Source of the DNA: an uncultured Bacilli bacterium
Lineage (GTDB): Bacteria; Bacillota_I; Bacilli_A; RF39; UBA660
Assembly: GCA_947632345.1 (NCBI GenBank)
Contig: CANROW010000007.1
Location: 1 to 53,912 of the forward strand
Direction of reading: 5' to 3'
DNA length: 53,912 nt
The notes beneath the pieces are model-generated. The model saw nothing but the letters and a program-made list of their open reading frames with translations, did no database searches and had not been told where the DNA came from. Made by a program: the position numbers and the translations under genes. Every line of letters starts with the position of its first letter. Position 1 is the first letter of the stretch. Shown here piece after piece: positions 1-10,576 of this stretch.

Positions 1-657
1 TTGTTAAAATCGATTGTCGATGATATTAAGAACGATAGTAATCGTGATTTTGTGGAAAACGAGCAAGGTTATATCTTTACGACGGCTGTCAATTATCCTA
101 ATAATCGGAAACTTGTAAAACAAAAAGTTGTCTTAGATAAAGATTTAAATTTTAAAGAGGTTTCGGTTTTGGATGAAGGAGATATTCCTCAAATGGTGAT
201 GACGTTTACTTCGATAGATTTAAATCCAACTTTTAGTGATACGTATTTTGATTTGAACGAGGCCATGAATACTTGTGTTACTTGTAAGGATATCGAAGAA
301 AACAAGGAGACAAGTGCCATCGACGATATTATTTTCCCACTTTATTTACCAAGTGGAACTAAATTGACGGATCAAGATAAAGTCGAGAAAACAAATGGCG
401 AAAGAGTAATTTTAACTTTTGAAGGGGAAAAACCATTCTTGCTAGTTGAGGAAACTGTGGATATTCCGGATGAATTGTCAATTATTCCAACTTATGGTGA
501 ACCTTATTTACTTATCGATACCGTCGGTGCTTTAGCGGATAACTCGGTTAGTTGGACGAGTGGTGGAATCGATTATTACATGGTATCAGATGTTATGAGT
601 CAGGACGAGTTAATCGAGGTTGCTAGAAGTGTTTCGGCAATTCCAACGATGAAATAG
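1..657 (+). CDS. LolA-like / DUF4367-like protein, 5'-truncated by the window edge
   Basis: The open frame reaches the first base of the window, so the true start and any signal peptide or lipobox probably lie upstream. The visible 218 residues have two parts. Residues 1-85 are beta-rich, alternate charged and hydrophobic positions and resemble the back half of a LolA/GerS-like lipid-binding fold. Residues 110-218 resemble DUF4367: a PLYLPSGTKL start, a WTSGGIDYYMVSD strand pair and a final helix with DELIEVARSV. Firmicute proteins of this type are usually exported lipoproteins or anti-sigma-like proteins. The fold call is from motif resemblance only; function unknown. A strong terminator follows directly. 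Confidence 0.5.
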   Translation: MLKSIVDDIKNDSNRDFVENEQGYIFTTAVNYPNNRKLVKQKVVLDKDLNFKEVSVLDEGDIPQMVMTFTSIDLNPTFSDTYFDLNEAMNTCVTCKDIEENKETSAIDDIIFPLYLPSGTKLTDQDKVEKTNGERVILTFEGEKPFLLVEETVDIPDELSIIPTYGEPYLLIDTVGALADNSVSWTSGGIDYYMVSDVMSQDELIEVARSVSAIPTMK

Positions 658-680
658 GTGCTTTCGAGCATCTTTTTTTT
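657..680 (+). terminator. Rho-independent terminator
   Basis: The stem GGTGCT/AGCATC (657-662 and 667-672, one G-U pair) closes on a TTCG tetraloop and is followed by eight T. It begins at the last base of the stop codon of the first gene. Confidence 0.85.
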
Positions 681-792
681 ATTATCTGTTTTTTTTACTA
701 ATTTATAGTTACCAAATATTACCGATAAAAATTTTTGAGTTTTTTTAAGACAATTGGCGCCTTTTCGCGAATGATATATATGGAGGGTGTTT

Positions 793-1059
793 ATGAATCA
801 AGAAAAAATTCATTTAGTAAACAAAATATTTAATAACGAAACAATTAGGACAGTCTGGGATAAGGAACAAGAAAAATATTTTATAAGTGTTGTCGATATA
901 GTTGGTGTTGTTTCAGAAAGTGATAATCCGAGAAATTATTGGAAAGTTTTAAAACATAGACTAAAACAGGAGGGAAATGAGTCGGTGACAAATTGTCACC
1001 AACTGAAATTGAGAACTTCAGATGGCAAATATTATAAAAAGGAGGAATTAAAATGTTAG
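793..1059 (+). pseudogene. Truncated Bro-N / phage antirepressor-like protein
   Basis: I chose the ATG at 793, 6 bases after GGAGG at 782-786; a GTG at 787 is in frame but too close. The 88 residues match the N-terminal Bro-N domain of phage antirepressors and DinD-like proteins: an IRTVWDKEQEKYFISVVDIV strand region, the NPRNYWKVLKHRL helix, then VTNCHQLKLRTSDGKYY. Complete relatives continue for another 100-200 residues after the DGKYY motif; here the frame ends a few codons later. The domain binds DNA in phage and transposon proteins. Most likely a decayed mobile-element relic, possibly still expressed as a single domain. Confidence 0.7.
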
Positions 1060-1202
1060 CAACTGAAGTGAAAGATTTTAAAACCACTAAAAATTGAAGC
1101 AATGCAATTAGCAATATTTCAATAGGTGAAAGTGTAATTACTAGTGATAAATCCTTAAGTTATGAATATGCCAACGAGAAAGAAATTGAAATGAAAAATT
1201 AA
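1053..1202 (+). pseudogene. Short remnant frame interrupted by TGA
   Basis: A good binding site (AGGAGG at 1040-1045) precedes the ATG at 1053, but the frame stops at a TGA after 14 codons (1095-1097). The same frame then stays open for 34 more codons to TAA at 1200-1202. Together they would give about 50 residues ending in SLSYEYANEKEIEMKN. No family is recognisable. It probably belongs to the decayed mobile gene just upstream. The rest of the gap up to 1252 holds only the binding site of the next gene. Confidence 0.3.
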
Positions 1203-1252
1203 TTAGTAACTTTTGTAATAAAGAAATAAGGATAGAGAAAGGAGGAAGAATA

Positions 1253-2599
1253 ATGGCAGAAATGACAAATGAAGAAAGAGAAGTATTAAGACGTACTCTT
1301 CAGATAATTGTTGATGATGTAGAGAAACTTTATTTGGATCGTTCAAAAATTGAAGATCCTTTGCTTGGTGAGGATAATAGGCCTTATGCTGTTTCTGTCC
1401 CTGTATTCTCTATCTCTTTAAAAGATGACAAGTTTGAAATAGTCTATCAAAGACCTTATTATATGCCTTGTAAGGATATGTATTACCCGCCATCATTCAG
1501 ACAAATTTTGCTTCCCAAGAAAGTTTCCATTGATTTGATGCTTGACTTGTATTATATTCATTATATTTATTTTCAATCAAAAAGGGATTTTGATACTAAT
1601 GTGAGTGATGTTATAGCTGATTATATTGAATTTTGTCTCGATTACCCGAGAATAAGAGAGGTATTTAATAATTCCTGTAAAATAAATCCGGAATTATTGG
1701 ATAAACAATTAGAAGAACTCCGTAGCATACTTACAAGGCATGATGAAGATGCTGTCATTAATTTGAACTTAAAGAATGTGGAAGAAGAAAATGATGAAAC
1801 AAATAGAGATGACGAGTGTGTACCTAGATATTACATTAGTTTCTGTGGAGCTGAAAAAAGTGATATCCAATTCTTAAAGAGAAAATACTTGACGAAAGTA
1901 AAGACATTTGCTTTTGATCAAACTGTCCAAATTATTGATAATGGTGATATCAAGTTGCTAGAACAGCCATTAGATAAAGTAATAGAGCCATTTAAAAAGT
2001 ACGAAGATATTAAAAATGATATTGCTAAAAATATGGATTATTTATTTTCAATAGTCATCGCTGATTTACAGGAGATTGTAAAATATTCAAGAGATAAAGG
2101 TAAGAAGAACATCCTCTATAAGAAACCATTATCTATCTTTAATGATTTAGGAAAATTGGATTACTTAGAACTAAATGATAGTGGAATGGTAATGGATTTG
2201 AATGGGCAAAAGAAAATTTATTTGAAGTTTCATGACGATAAAAAATGTTTGTGTTATGAAGATGATACAATTTTAACTGGTGATTTACAATTAGAGTTTT
2301 TAAAAAAATATCTCCTTTTACGCGAAGAATTAATAAAACGAGCTCATATCAAGCGTGTGGCTAGGCAGCAACTCATAAACAAATTTACGCCGAGTTCGCA
2401 GGCTCAAAAAGTAACTTTGGAATTGCCGTCTACTCTAAATCAATATGAAATGATTATTGCAAAACGAGAAGGACAACCAACAAGAGGTATCATCCATTTG
2501 AATGATGTAGTTATTGAGTTATTGGCCAAAGACCAAATCGTCTTATCAAGTGAGATGCCAAAAGAGAGAGAAAAGAATAAAATAAAAAGATTGAAATGA
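1253..2599 (+). CDS. Unknown protein A of a three-gene paralogous array
   Basis: 448 residues, start ATG after GAAAGGAGGAAG. No known family is recognised and no signal peptide or membrane segment is visible, so it is probably cytoplasmic. It is an internal duplication. Each half has a helix of type IIVDDVEKLY (near residue 18) or IVIADLQEIV (near 270), then a helix with a YPRIREVF or YLLLREEL pattern, then a beta module ending in a hydrophobic run plus D-I/Q-I-x-L. The first beta module lies near residues 190-240, the second near 385-435 (VTLELPSTLNQYEM, then GIIHLNDVVIELL and DQIVLSS). The tail is basic (NKIKRLK). It is followed 19 bases later by its paralog. Confidence 0.8.
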   Translation: MAEMTNEEREVLRRTLQIIVDDVEKLYLDRSKIEDPLLGEDNRPYAVSVPVFSISLKDDKFEIVYQRPYYMPCKDMYYPPSFRQILLPKKVSIDLMLDLYYIHYIYFQSKRDFDTNVSDVIADYIEFCLDYPRIREVFNNSCKINPELLDKQLEELRSILTRHDEDAVINLNLKNVEEENDETNRDDECVPRYYISFCGAEKSDIQFLKRKYLTKVKTFAFDQTVQIIDNGDIKLLEQPLDKVIEPFKKYEDIKNDIAKNMDYLFSIVIADLQEIVKYSRDKGKKNILYKKPLSIFNDLGKLDYLELNDSGMVMDLNGQKKIYLKFHDDKKCLCYEDDTILTGDLQLEFLKKYLLLREELIKRAHIKRVARQQLINKFTPSSQAQKVTLELPSTLNQYEMIIAKREGQPTRGIIHLNDVVIELLAKDQIVLSSEMPKEREKNKIKRLK

Positions 2600-2618
2600 T
2601 TTAAAAGGAGGATGGGTT

Positions 2619-4067
2619 ATGAAGACTATGACTTCTGAACAATTGAAAAATCTTGAGATAATAGTTCAAGAAATTGTTGATGATATCCATAATATTTTTA
2701 TTGATCCCATCTTGGAAAATGAAGAAAAAGACTTCGTTATTCCGTGGCGTGAGTTTAATAAAAGTGAAGAATGGTTTCCTCATCGCCTTTTGTGGTCTAG
2801 TGATATGCTTGTTTTATATTTTGATAACTTTACATTAGAAATTCCCAAAAAAGTTTGTATTAGAAAAATACGGTGGGGTTCAACGTTTAGTGCTCATCGT
2901 CTTTTTGATGATGACTTTGATTATTATTATAATCGTGAGTTGTTTATGCAAAATCCTGAATTAGCTACAGATGCTATCATCAATTTTTGTCATAATTACC
3001 CAGCCTTTCGGAAAAAAATGATAAAATACGCTAGAAGGCATAAAGTTAGTTCTATACCACAAAAATTGAGGGTTTCAGATCGTCAATATTTACAACGTGA
3101 TTTAACTGTATCTTTAGATAGGACTCCAACATCAAAGATTGATATCCAACGCCAAGATGGAGTGAATATTGGTAACATTAAAATTGGTAATCAAGCAATC
3201 ACTATCTTCACCCGTGGCAATATTATTACTAAACCTCTAGCTAAACCAAGTGATAATAGATTAAGAATTAAAAAGAATATTGTTATCGAAAATGATACTA
3301 GCAGTTTATTAAATTCATTAGTTAATCGCCATTTAAATAGTGATAATATCATTGATTTTGGTAGCCAAACTATTCGAATTGCTGACTTGGATGATATCAT
3401 TTTGTCGCCCAAAAAACAAAAACAAAATCTATCTCTTCCTTTTATTCCATATTTGTCTTATGATGCTATTTTGAATGGCAGGAGGAAACAAACAGACTTC
3501 CTTTTGTCGATGATTACTGATGATCTTCGCCATATTAAAGAAGCATCTCCTAAAAAAAAAATAAAAGTTGAAGTAACAAGAATGAATACGGAAGTATCAG
3601 AATTTCTCCCTACAAAGGAGCGCATACGTTTTGAACTAAAAGATGATGAATTCACTATTTATAGATATCCTAAATGTAGTCGATTGGGAAGAATTAGTTT
3701 AATCGATGATTTAGAAAACTCCTATATTTCAGAACATCTCAATTTTCATGAATGTTATATACTAGAGTTTCTTCAAAATTATTCAAGAATTAGAAGTCTA
3801 TTAATTGGAGCCAGTAAAGTAAAAAAATCCCAATTAGACGAATTAGAAGAGTCTGAACCGGATTTGAAAAATGATGGTGGCGAAGCCAATGTTGAACTTC
3901 ATTTAACGCCATCTCTAAATTTGCACGAAATCCAAATCAGTCATCAAAATGGTCGAACGATTGGCACTATTTCTTTTGCTGATGAAACTTTACATTTAAT
4001 GACAAGCGCTGATATTGTCTTAGTAAAAAGAAAAGATGAGAAAGCCGAAAAGACCAAAATAAAATGA
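2619..4067 (+). CDS. Unknown protein B of a three-gene paralogous array
   Basis: 482 residues, ATG 7 bases after AAAGGAGG. Same architecture as its two neighbours: helices IIVQEIVDDIHNIF (near residue 10) and MITDDLRHIKEAS (near 295); YPAFRKKM and YSRIRSLL helices; beta modules near residues 165-205 (SKIDIQRQDGVNIGNIKIGN) and 425-475 (LNLHEIQISHQNGRTIGTIS). A further degenerate copy of the beta module sits near 225-268 (IIDFGSQTIRIADLDDIIL), so this member may hold three. Basic tail KTKIK. No catalytic motif, membrane segment or signal peptide is visible. Function unknown. Confidence 0.8.
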   Translation: MKTMTSEQLKNLEIIVQEIVDDIHNIFIDPILENEEKDFVIPWREFNKSEEWFPHRLLWSSDMLVLYFDNFTLEIPKKVCIRKIRWGSTFSAHRLFDDDFDYYYNRELFMQNPELATDAIINFCHNYPAFRKKMIKYARRHKVSSIPQKLRVSDRQYLQRDLTVSLDRTPTSKIDIQRQDGVNIGNIKIGNQAITIFTRGNIITKPLAKPSDNRLRIKKNIVIENDTSSLLNSLVNRHLNSDNIIDFGSQTIRIADLDDIILSPKKQKQNLSLPFIPYLSYDAILNGRRKQTDFLLSMITDDLRHIKEASPKKKIKVEVTRMNTEVSEFLPTKERIRFELKDDEFTIYRYPKCSRLGRISLIDDLENSYISEHLNFHECYILEFLQNYSRIRSLLIGASKVKKSQLDELEESEPDLKNDGGEANVELHLTPSLNLHEIQISHQNGRTIGTISFADETLHLMTSADIVLVKRKDEKAEKTKIK

Positions 4068-4076
4068 GGAGGAAGT

Positions 4077-5402
4077 ATGAAAGAAAAACTATCTACAGAT
4101 CATATCGAAGAAAAGTTACAGCCAATCATTGATGATTTGTTATCTATAATTGGTATTTATTATGAATATCGAACGGATAGAGATCTTTTTTATGATGATG
4201 CTGTTATCATTCCATCAAATAAAATCAGTCGCTTTTCGGAACTTGAGCCATTTTTAACCATCTTTCAGTCGATCCCTTCCGAAGTTCATATTCCTCTAAA
4301 AGCTGATTTGAATACAATTCTCCGTCCAGAAGGGCAACCACTTATTAAAGAAGTTACCTATGATGATGTTGAGAAATATTGTCAAACTTATATTTCAAAG
4401 CGCGATCAGTTCCTAAAAAAATATGATAATTTTGTAGATGCCAAAAATATTCCTTGGTTGGATCAATATTTGAGTAATGATATAACCTTACATTTGGCCA
4501 ATATATCAGATTATGATGCTATGACAGAAACAAAAGACGCAGGGCGAAAAATTACAACGTTAAAAATTGGTAATCAATTGATAAAGATGATAAGCGATGG
4601 TCAAATTTTTTCTTTTTGTGGCGATGATAGAGTATTAGATAGCGGTTTGATTAAACTTAAAGACCAATATGCCACTCATGGCATCATCAATTTAAAAAAT
4701 AAAGATGTCATCATTCAAAATGCTGGTAATATTGCTTTATCAACACAATCGGAAAGTTCTGAAGAACATTCTTTGGTTTTAAAACAAATAAATTTATTTC
4801 ACTATATTTACTATCGTCAAAGCGTTGACTACATTTCGTCTTTAATTGATGAAGATCTTCAAACAATTTTAAATCATATTTATTATTATCGACCAATCGA
4901 TTTTTCAATCAAAATTAAATCAGAGATTTTTAAATCGGGAGCATATGATATTTATTTAACGGACCATAAGTTATCAATGACCCATCGTTGGAATGAGCAA
5001 GTATATAAATTTTATTTTGATTCCTTTTTTACAGATTATAAATTAATAGCCACAAAAAAACAAACCACTACACCAGTTTGGCCTAGAAAGGGAAGTGTCG
5101 ATGAAGAAATGGAGTTCTTTCATCTATATCCACAAATTCGGAAACAATTGCTAAAAGAAATTTTTGGTAAAAAAATTGGTAATGCCTTTAAAGGTGAATT
5201 TCCCCAAAAAGCTAAACCTGTTGAATTAGATTTAGGATATCCTGAATCATTAAATCTAAATGAAATCACAATTACGAAAATAGATGGTAAAAACATTGGT
5301 AAGGTGATGCTTGAAGATAAATGCTTATATCTTGTAACTAGTGGTGAAATAAAGTTGAATACCGATGTTGTCGATTCATTAAAAGTTAAAAGATTAAAAT
5401 AA
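4077..5402 (+). CDS. Unknown protein C of a three-gene paralogous array
   Basis: 441 residues, ATG after GAGGAAGT, 9 bases downstream of B, so co-translated. It repeats the family plan: helices LQPIIDDLLSIIG (near 12) and ISSLIDEDLQTIL (near 255); YPQIRKQLLKEI near 355; beta modules near residues 135-180 and 380-430 (SLNLNEITITKIDGKNIGKV, then YLVTSGEIKLN). A partial extra module lies near 190-220. Tail SLKVKRLK closely matches the tail of protein A. Probably an alpha/beta scaffold or binding protein. The ATG after its stop belongs to an unrelated small gene. Confidence 0.8.
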   Translation: MKEKLSTDHIEEKLQPIIDDLLSIIGIYYEYRTDRDLFYDDAVIIPSNKISRFSELEPFLTIFQSIPSEVHIPLKADLNTILRPEGQPLIKEVTYDDVEKYCQTYISKRDQFLKKYDNFVDAKNIPWLDQYLSNDITLHLANISDYDAMTETKDAGRKITTLKIGNQLIKMISDGQIFSFCGDDRVLDSGLIKLKDQYATHGIINLKNKDVIIQNAGNIALSTQSESSEEHSLVLKQINLFHYIYYRQSVDYISSLIDEDLQTILNHIYYYRPIDFSIKIKSEIFKSGAYDIYLTDHKLSMTHRWNEQVYKFYFDSFFTDYKLIATKKQTTTPVWPRKGSVDEEMEFFHLYPQIRKQLLKEIFGKKIGNAFKGEFPQKAKPVELDLGYPESLNLNEITITKIDGKNIGKVMLEDKCLYLVTSGEIKLNTDVVDSLKVKRLK

Positions 5403-5490
5403 AAATGTCAAAAAATGTCAATTCTGTAATTCTCAAAAAAGCGCCATAATATTAATATGATATAATTTTTTTTAGAATAGGAGTGATTAG

Positions 5491-5766
5491 ATGTTTAATA
5501 ATGGATTAGGTGGATTTAATCCAAATAGTTTTAATACACCATCACATAATTTGCAAACGGGCAATATTGCAGGTCTTAATAAGAATCCAAGTAATGTGGC
5601 TGGCGTTAATAATGGTCATCACAATTTAGCGGGAATGAGTAAAATGCCTAGAAGACAAAATCCTTTTAAAAGTGTTTATCGCGACAATAGTGGACCAGCT
5701 AAGCAAGTAATGAATTCACAAGGACAAAATATTTTTCATAATGATGCACGCGGCATTAAGAATTAA
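5491..5766 (+). CDS. Small Asn/Gly-rich hypothetical protein
   Basis: 91 residues with start ATG 6 bases after AGGAGTG, a TATAAT box at 5461-5466 upstream and a perfect terminator downstream, so a stand-alone transcription unit. The protein is low in hydrophobic residues. Residues 25-50 contain three spaced copies of an N-[IVL]-A-G-[LVM] unit (NIAGLN, NVAGVN, NLAGMS). A basic patch PRRQNPFKSVYR follows. No signal peptide or membrane segment. It looks intrinsically disordered; function unknown. Confidence 0.65.
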   Translation: MFNNGLGGFNPNSFNTPSHNLQTGNIAGLNKNPSNVAGVNNGHHNLAGMSKMPRRQNPFKSVYRDNSGPAKQVMNSQGQNIFHNDARGIKN

Positions 5767-5790
5767 TTACCAGTTATGGTAATTTTTTTT
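5766..5790 (+). terminator. Rho-independent terminator
   Basis: Perfect 7-bp stem ATTACCA/TGGTAAT with a GTTA loop and eight T, starting at the stop codon of the small Asn/Gly-rich gene. Confidence 0.85.
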
Positions 5791-5836
5791 ATGATAAAAA
5801 TAATAATGTAGTTTAATTTTGAAAAGGAGATGAGTT

Positions 5837-6820
5837 ATGAAAATAAAAAATAAACTACTAGTATTTTTAACAATTTTAACATTATTTATACCTAATCTAG
5901 TTTTAGCATATTCAAATAAGGTTATTTTAGGTGGAGAAAATGTTGGTATTGAAATATCTTCTAAAGGAATTATTGTCGTTGGATTTTATCAAGTCGATGG
6001 TCATAATATGAATAATAATGATATCAAAGTTGGAGATCGCATCATTGAAGTAAACAAAAAAGAAGTAGCAACTATTGATGAAATGGTAAAAGAAATCGAT
6101 AAAAATCTCAAAGATAATCAAATTGATCTAACATTGCTTCGAAAAAATAAAAAAATTAATACTACACTAAATATCCAAATGGATGAAAATGGTATCTATA
6201 AGACTGGGCTATATGTCAAAGATAAAGTAACAGGTATTGGGACAATTACTTACGTTGATCCGACAACATCAATATATGGCGCATTAGGACATGAAATCAT
6301 TGAAGGATACTCTGGTACTAAAGTTGAAATAAAGGATGGTACTATTTTTTCATCCAATGTAACTGGTATAACGAAATCGACATCCACTAAAACGGGCGAA
6401 AAAGAAGCTACTTTAAATGAAGAGATCGTTTATGGCGATATTAAAGAGAATACCGAAAGTGGTATATATGGTACATTTTATGGCATATATGATAATGATG
6501 ATTTAATTGAAGTAGCAAATAAAGATGAGGTTAGAGAAGGAGAAGCTTTCATATATACCGTTCTAAATGGAAATGAAAAAGAAAAATTTACAATTAATAT
6601 TGTAAAAATTAATCAAACAACATCCTCTAAAAATATTTTATTTGAAATCACCGACGATGAACTACTAGCTAAAACTAATGGTGTAATCAAGGGAATGAGT
6701 GGTAGTCCCATCGTCCAAAACAATAAAATAGTAGGAGCAGTGACTCATGCAATTCAATCAAAGAATGATATGGGTTATGGTATTTTTATAACTACTATGT
6801 TAGAAGAAGGAGATAATTAA
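5837..6820 (+). CDS. spoIVB: SpoIVB-type S55 serine peptidase
   Basis: 327 residues; ATG after AAAAGGAGATGAG. Residues 1-24 form a signal peptide or signal anchor; 35-115 form a PDZ domain (VGDRIIEVNKKEV); the rest is the S55 peptidase domain. The chymotrypsin-like triad is complete: His152 in GALGHEI, Asp273 in ITDD and Ser288 in GMSGSPI, with the same Asp-Ser spacing (15) as in Bacillus SpoIVB. In Bacillus this exported protease cleaves SpoIVFA to activate pro-sigma-K processing. No spo0A, the usual neighbour, lies downstream. Whether this organism sporulates cannot be judged from this window. Confidence 0.88.
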   Translation: MKIKNKLLVFLTILTLFIPNLVLAYSNKVILGGENVGIEISSKGIIVVGFYQVDGHNMNNNDIKVGDRIIEVNKKEVATIDEMVKEIDKNLKDNQIDLTLLRKNKKINTTLNIQMDENGIYKTGLYVKDKVTGIGTITYVDPTTSIYGALGHEIIEGYSGTKVEIKDGTIFSSNVTGITKSTSTKTGEKEATLNEEIVYGDIKENTESGIYGTFYGIYDNDDLIEVANKDEVREGEAFIYTVLNGNEKEKFTINIVKINQTTSSKNILFEITDDELLAKTNGVIKGMSGSPIVQNNKIVGAVTHAIQSKNDMGYGIFITTMLEEGDN

Positions 6821-6836
6821 TATCTCCTTTTTTTAT
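6807..6836 (+). terminator. Rho-independent terminator overlapping the spoIVB stop
   Basis: 9-bp stem AAGGAGATA/TATCTCCTT with loop ATTAA and a T run; the stop codon TAA lies in the loop. Confidence 0.85.
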
Positions 6837-6916
6837 GATTAAATTTTTATTTGTTTTAACCTTTTCAAACAAATGAGACTATGTTATCATTATAATTAGA
6901 ATAAAGGGTGATTAGG

Positions 6917-7861
6917 ATGGATGAGAATAAAGATTTAAATAATAATGTTGAAGGAGTCAGAACACCACAACCAGCTGTGTCTAATGATAATGTCGTTAAT
7001 GGTGTTCAGGAACCAATCGCGGAAACTGGTGTGCCAGAAGTAGCTGAAGTGGCAATGCCTTCCGTTACAAGTGAAACTGTTATTAATGCTGATGTCAATC
7101 AGGCTGTAGCTGAGGAAAATGCTACGATTGATGCTGGTTCCCCAATTCAAGAAGTTAGTGTCAATGCTGATGTTGAGGCCTTTAACACTTTAAAAGAAAG
7201 TGAAATTTCGGAGAGTAGTGTCTTTAATAAGAAAGATGATGGCGAAGCTGTCGGTACCGGAATGAAAGAAGGACAGGTTTATGACAATCATAAGAGCGGA
7301 ACACCAATATTTATGATTATCATGTTAGTACTAGTAATCATCGTAGCTTTCTTTGTTAATGATATTGTTGCTTTCGTCGATAATTTTTTAAATAAGCCAC
7401 CAGAAGAAGTTTCTTCACCAAAAGATGATCAAGCTAAAACAGTTGATCTAACAAGCATTAGTAAGGCAATGGAAGAGTCAGATTTATTATTCAGTTTTGC
7501 CCAGAAACATAATATCAAAGTTGATGTCCAATTTGATGAAAATCACTTGCTTTTAACAACTAACAATTATTTAAACCCTATTGATGGGCAAAAAACTTTA
7601 CAAGCTCAATACGAATTACAAAATGGTATTTTAAGCGCTAGTTGTGATATAAATAATACTAATTTCTGTCGGGATATGAGTATTATTTTAGTCGAGGAAG
7701 TAGCTGTTTTAAATGGTGTTGCTTCTGAAAATTTAGATAAATTTGTCCAAGATAATTTATATACGATGACCATTGATAAAGGTTTTGCTTTTTCCAATAG
7801 TGAAGATGGCAATAATACTTATCTAATTGCTACAAATGTCAAATTGAATGTGATTGATTAA
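6917..7861 (+). CDS. Single-span membrane protein with disordered acidic N-terminus
   Basis: I chose ATG 6917, about 7 bases after AAAGGGTG; an in-frame GTG at 6908 is inside the binding site. 314 residues: residues 1-125 are acidic, rich in Val, Ala, Asn and Glu and without predicted fold; one membrane helix follows near 131-150 (FMIIMLVLVIIVAFFV); the last 160 residues are an outside alpha/beta domain with two Cys (CDINNTNFC) that could form a disulfide. Topology is N-in. It has its own promoter region (TATAAT near 6890) and terminator. Family not recognised. Confidence 0.7.
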   Translation: MDENKDLNNNVEGVRTPQPAVSNDNVVNGVQEPIAETGVPEVAEVAMPSVTSETVINADVNQAVAEENATIDAGSPIQEVSVNADVEAFNTLKESEISESSVFNKKDDGEAVGTGMKEGQVYDNHKSGTPIFMIIMLVLVIIVAFFVNDIVAFVDNFLNKPPEEVSSPKDDQAKTVDLTSISKAMEESDLLFSFAQKHNIKVDVQFDENHLLLTTNNYLNPIDGQKTLQAQYELQNGILSASCDINNTNFCRDMSIILVEEVAVLNGVASENLDKFVQDNLYTMTIDKGFAFSNSEDGNNTYLIATNVKLNVID

Positions 7862-7864
7862 TAT

Positions 7865-7890
7865 AGAAGGTTTTTCCTTCTTTTTTTCTT
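7865..7890 (+). terminator. Rho-independent terminator
   Basis: AGAAGG/CCTTCT stem around a T5 loop with a long T run, four bases after the preceding stop codon. Confidence 0.85.
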
Positions 7891-7927
7891 TATTATGTTA
7901 TAATTAATATTGTTGTGGAGGAAGTCT

Positions 7928-8449
7928 ATGAATAACGTTAAAAAGAGAAAAGATTATATAAGTTGGGATGAATATTTTATGGGGATAGCTAAACTATCAG
8001 CGATGCGTAGTAAAGATCCTAATACCCAAGTTGGTTCTTGTATTGTGAGTGAGGATAATCGCATTTTATCAATGGGTTATAATGGTGCTCCTAATGGTTT
8101 TAATGATGATGAGTTTCCTTGGGGAAGAGAGGGTGAGCGTCTCAATACCAAATATATGTATGTTTGTCACAGTGAATTAAATGCGATTTTGAACTATCGT
8201 GGTAATGCCAAAGATTTTGTTGGAGGAAAAATATATGTTCATTATTTTCCATGTAATGAATGTGCTAAGGCCATCATCCAATCGGGAATAAAAGAAGTCA
8301 TTTATCTACATGCTTACGATTATGATAACCATTCTGAAGAAATGGAGGCCTCAATTCGGATGTTTGAACGTTGCGGTGTCCGTTATCGGCGATTTGAAAC
8401 CGGTAAGCATGAGCAAATCGTTTTAGATTTAACAGATAAGAGTAGGTGA
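7928..8449 (+). CDS. comEB: dCMP deaminase (ComEB-like)
   Basis: 173 residues from ATG 7928, 4-5 bases after GGAGGAAG; an upstream in-frame TTG start would bury the binding site. Zinc-dependent cytidine/deoxycytidylate deaminase fold: His81 and Glu83 in CHSELNAIL and Cys109/Cys112 in PCNEC are the zinc ligands and proton shuttle; the N-terminal DPNTQVGSCIV strand is typical. It converts dCMP to dUMP, feeding dTMP synthesis. In Bacillus this gene lies in the comE operon; here comEA and comEC are over 6 kb away. TATAAT at 7899-7904 is its likely -10 box. Confidence 0.9.
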   Translation: MNNVKKRKDYISWDEYFMGIAKLSAMRSKDPNTQVGSCIVSEDNRILSMGYNGAPNGFNDDEFPWGREGERLNTKYMYVCHSELNAILNYRGNAKDFVGGKIYVHYFPCNECAKAIIQSGIKEVIYLHAYDYDNHSEEMEASIRMFERCGVRYRRFETGKHEQIVLDLTDKSR

Positions 8450-8453
8450 AAAG

Positions 8454-10561
<2,108 letters not shown>

Positions 10562-10576
10562 TTTGGAGTGAAGATT

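Noticed and set aside
750-775. GGCGCC and TTCGCGAA palindromes, with GCGCC again near 5441, flanking the first paralog array
   Set aside because: The match between the two flanks is only five or six bases and the surrounding sequence differs, so not convincing as element ends.
1089-1202. TGA read as Trp (Mollicute code)
   Set aside because: TGA ends many intact genes here (protein A at 2599, tgt at 10314, comEA at 14961), so it is a stop codon.
5401-5420. Tandem AAAAATGTCA repeat after protein C
   Set aside because: Only two 10-base copies in AT-rich spacer; too short to call a functional repeat.
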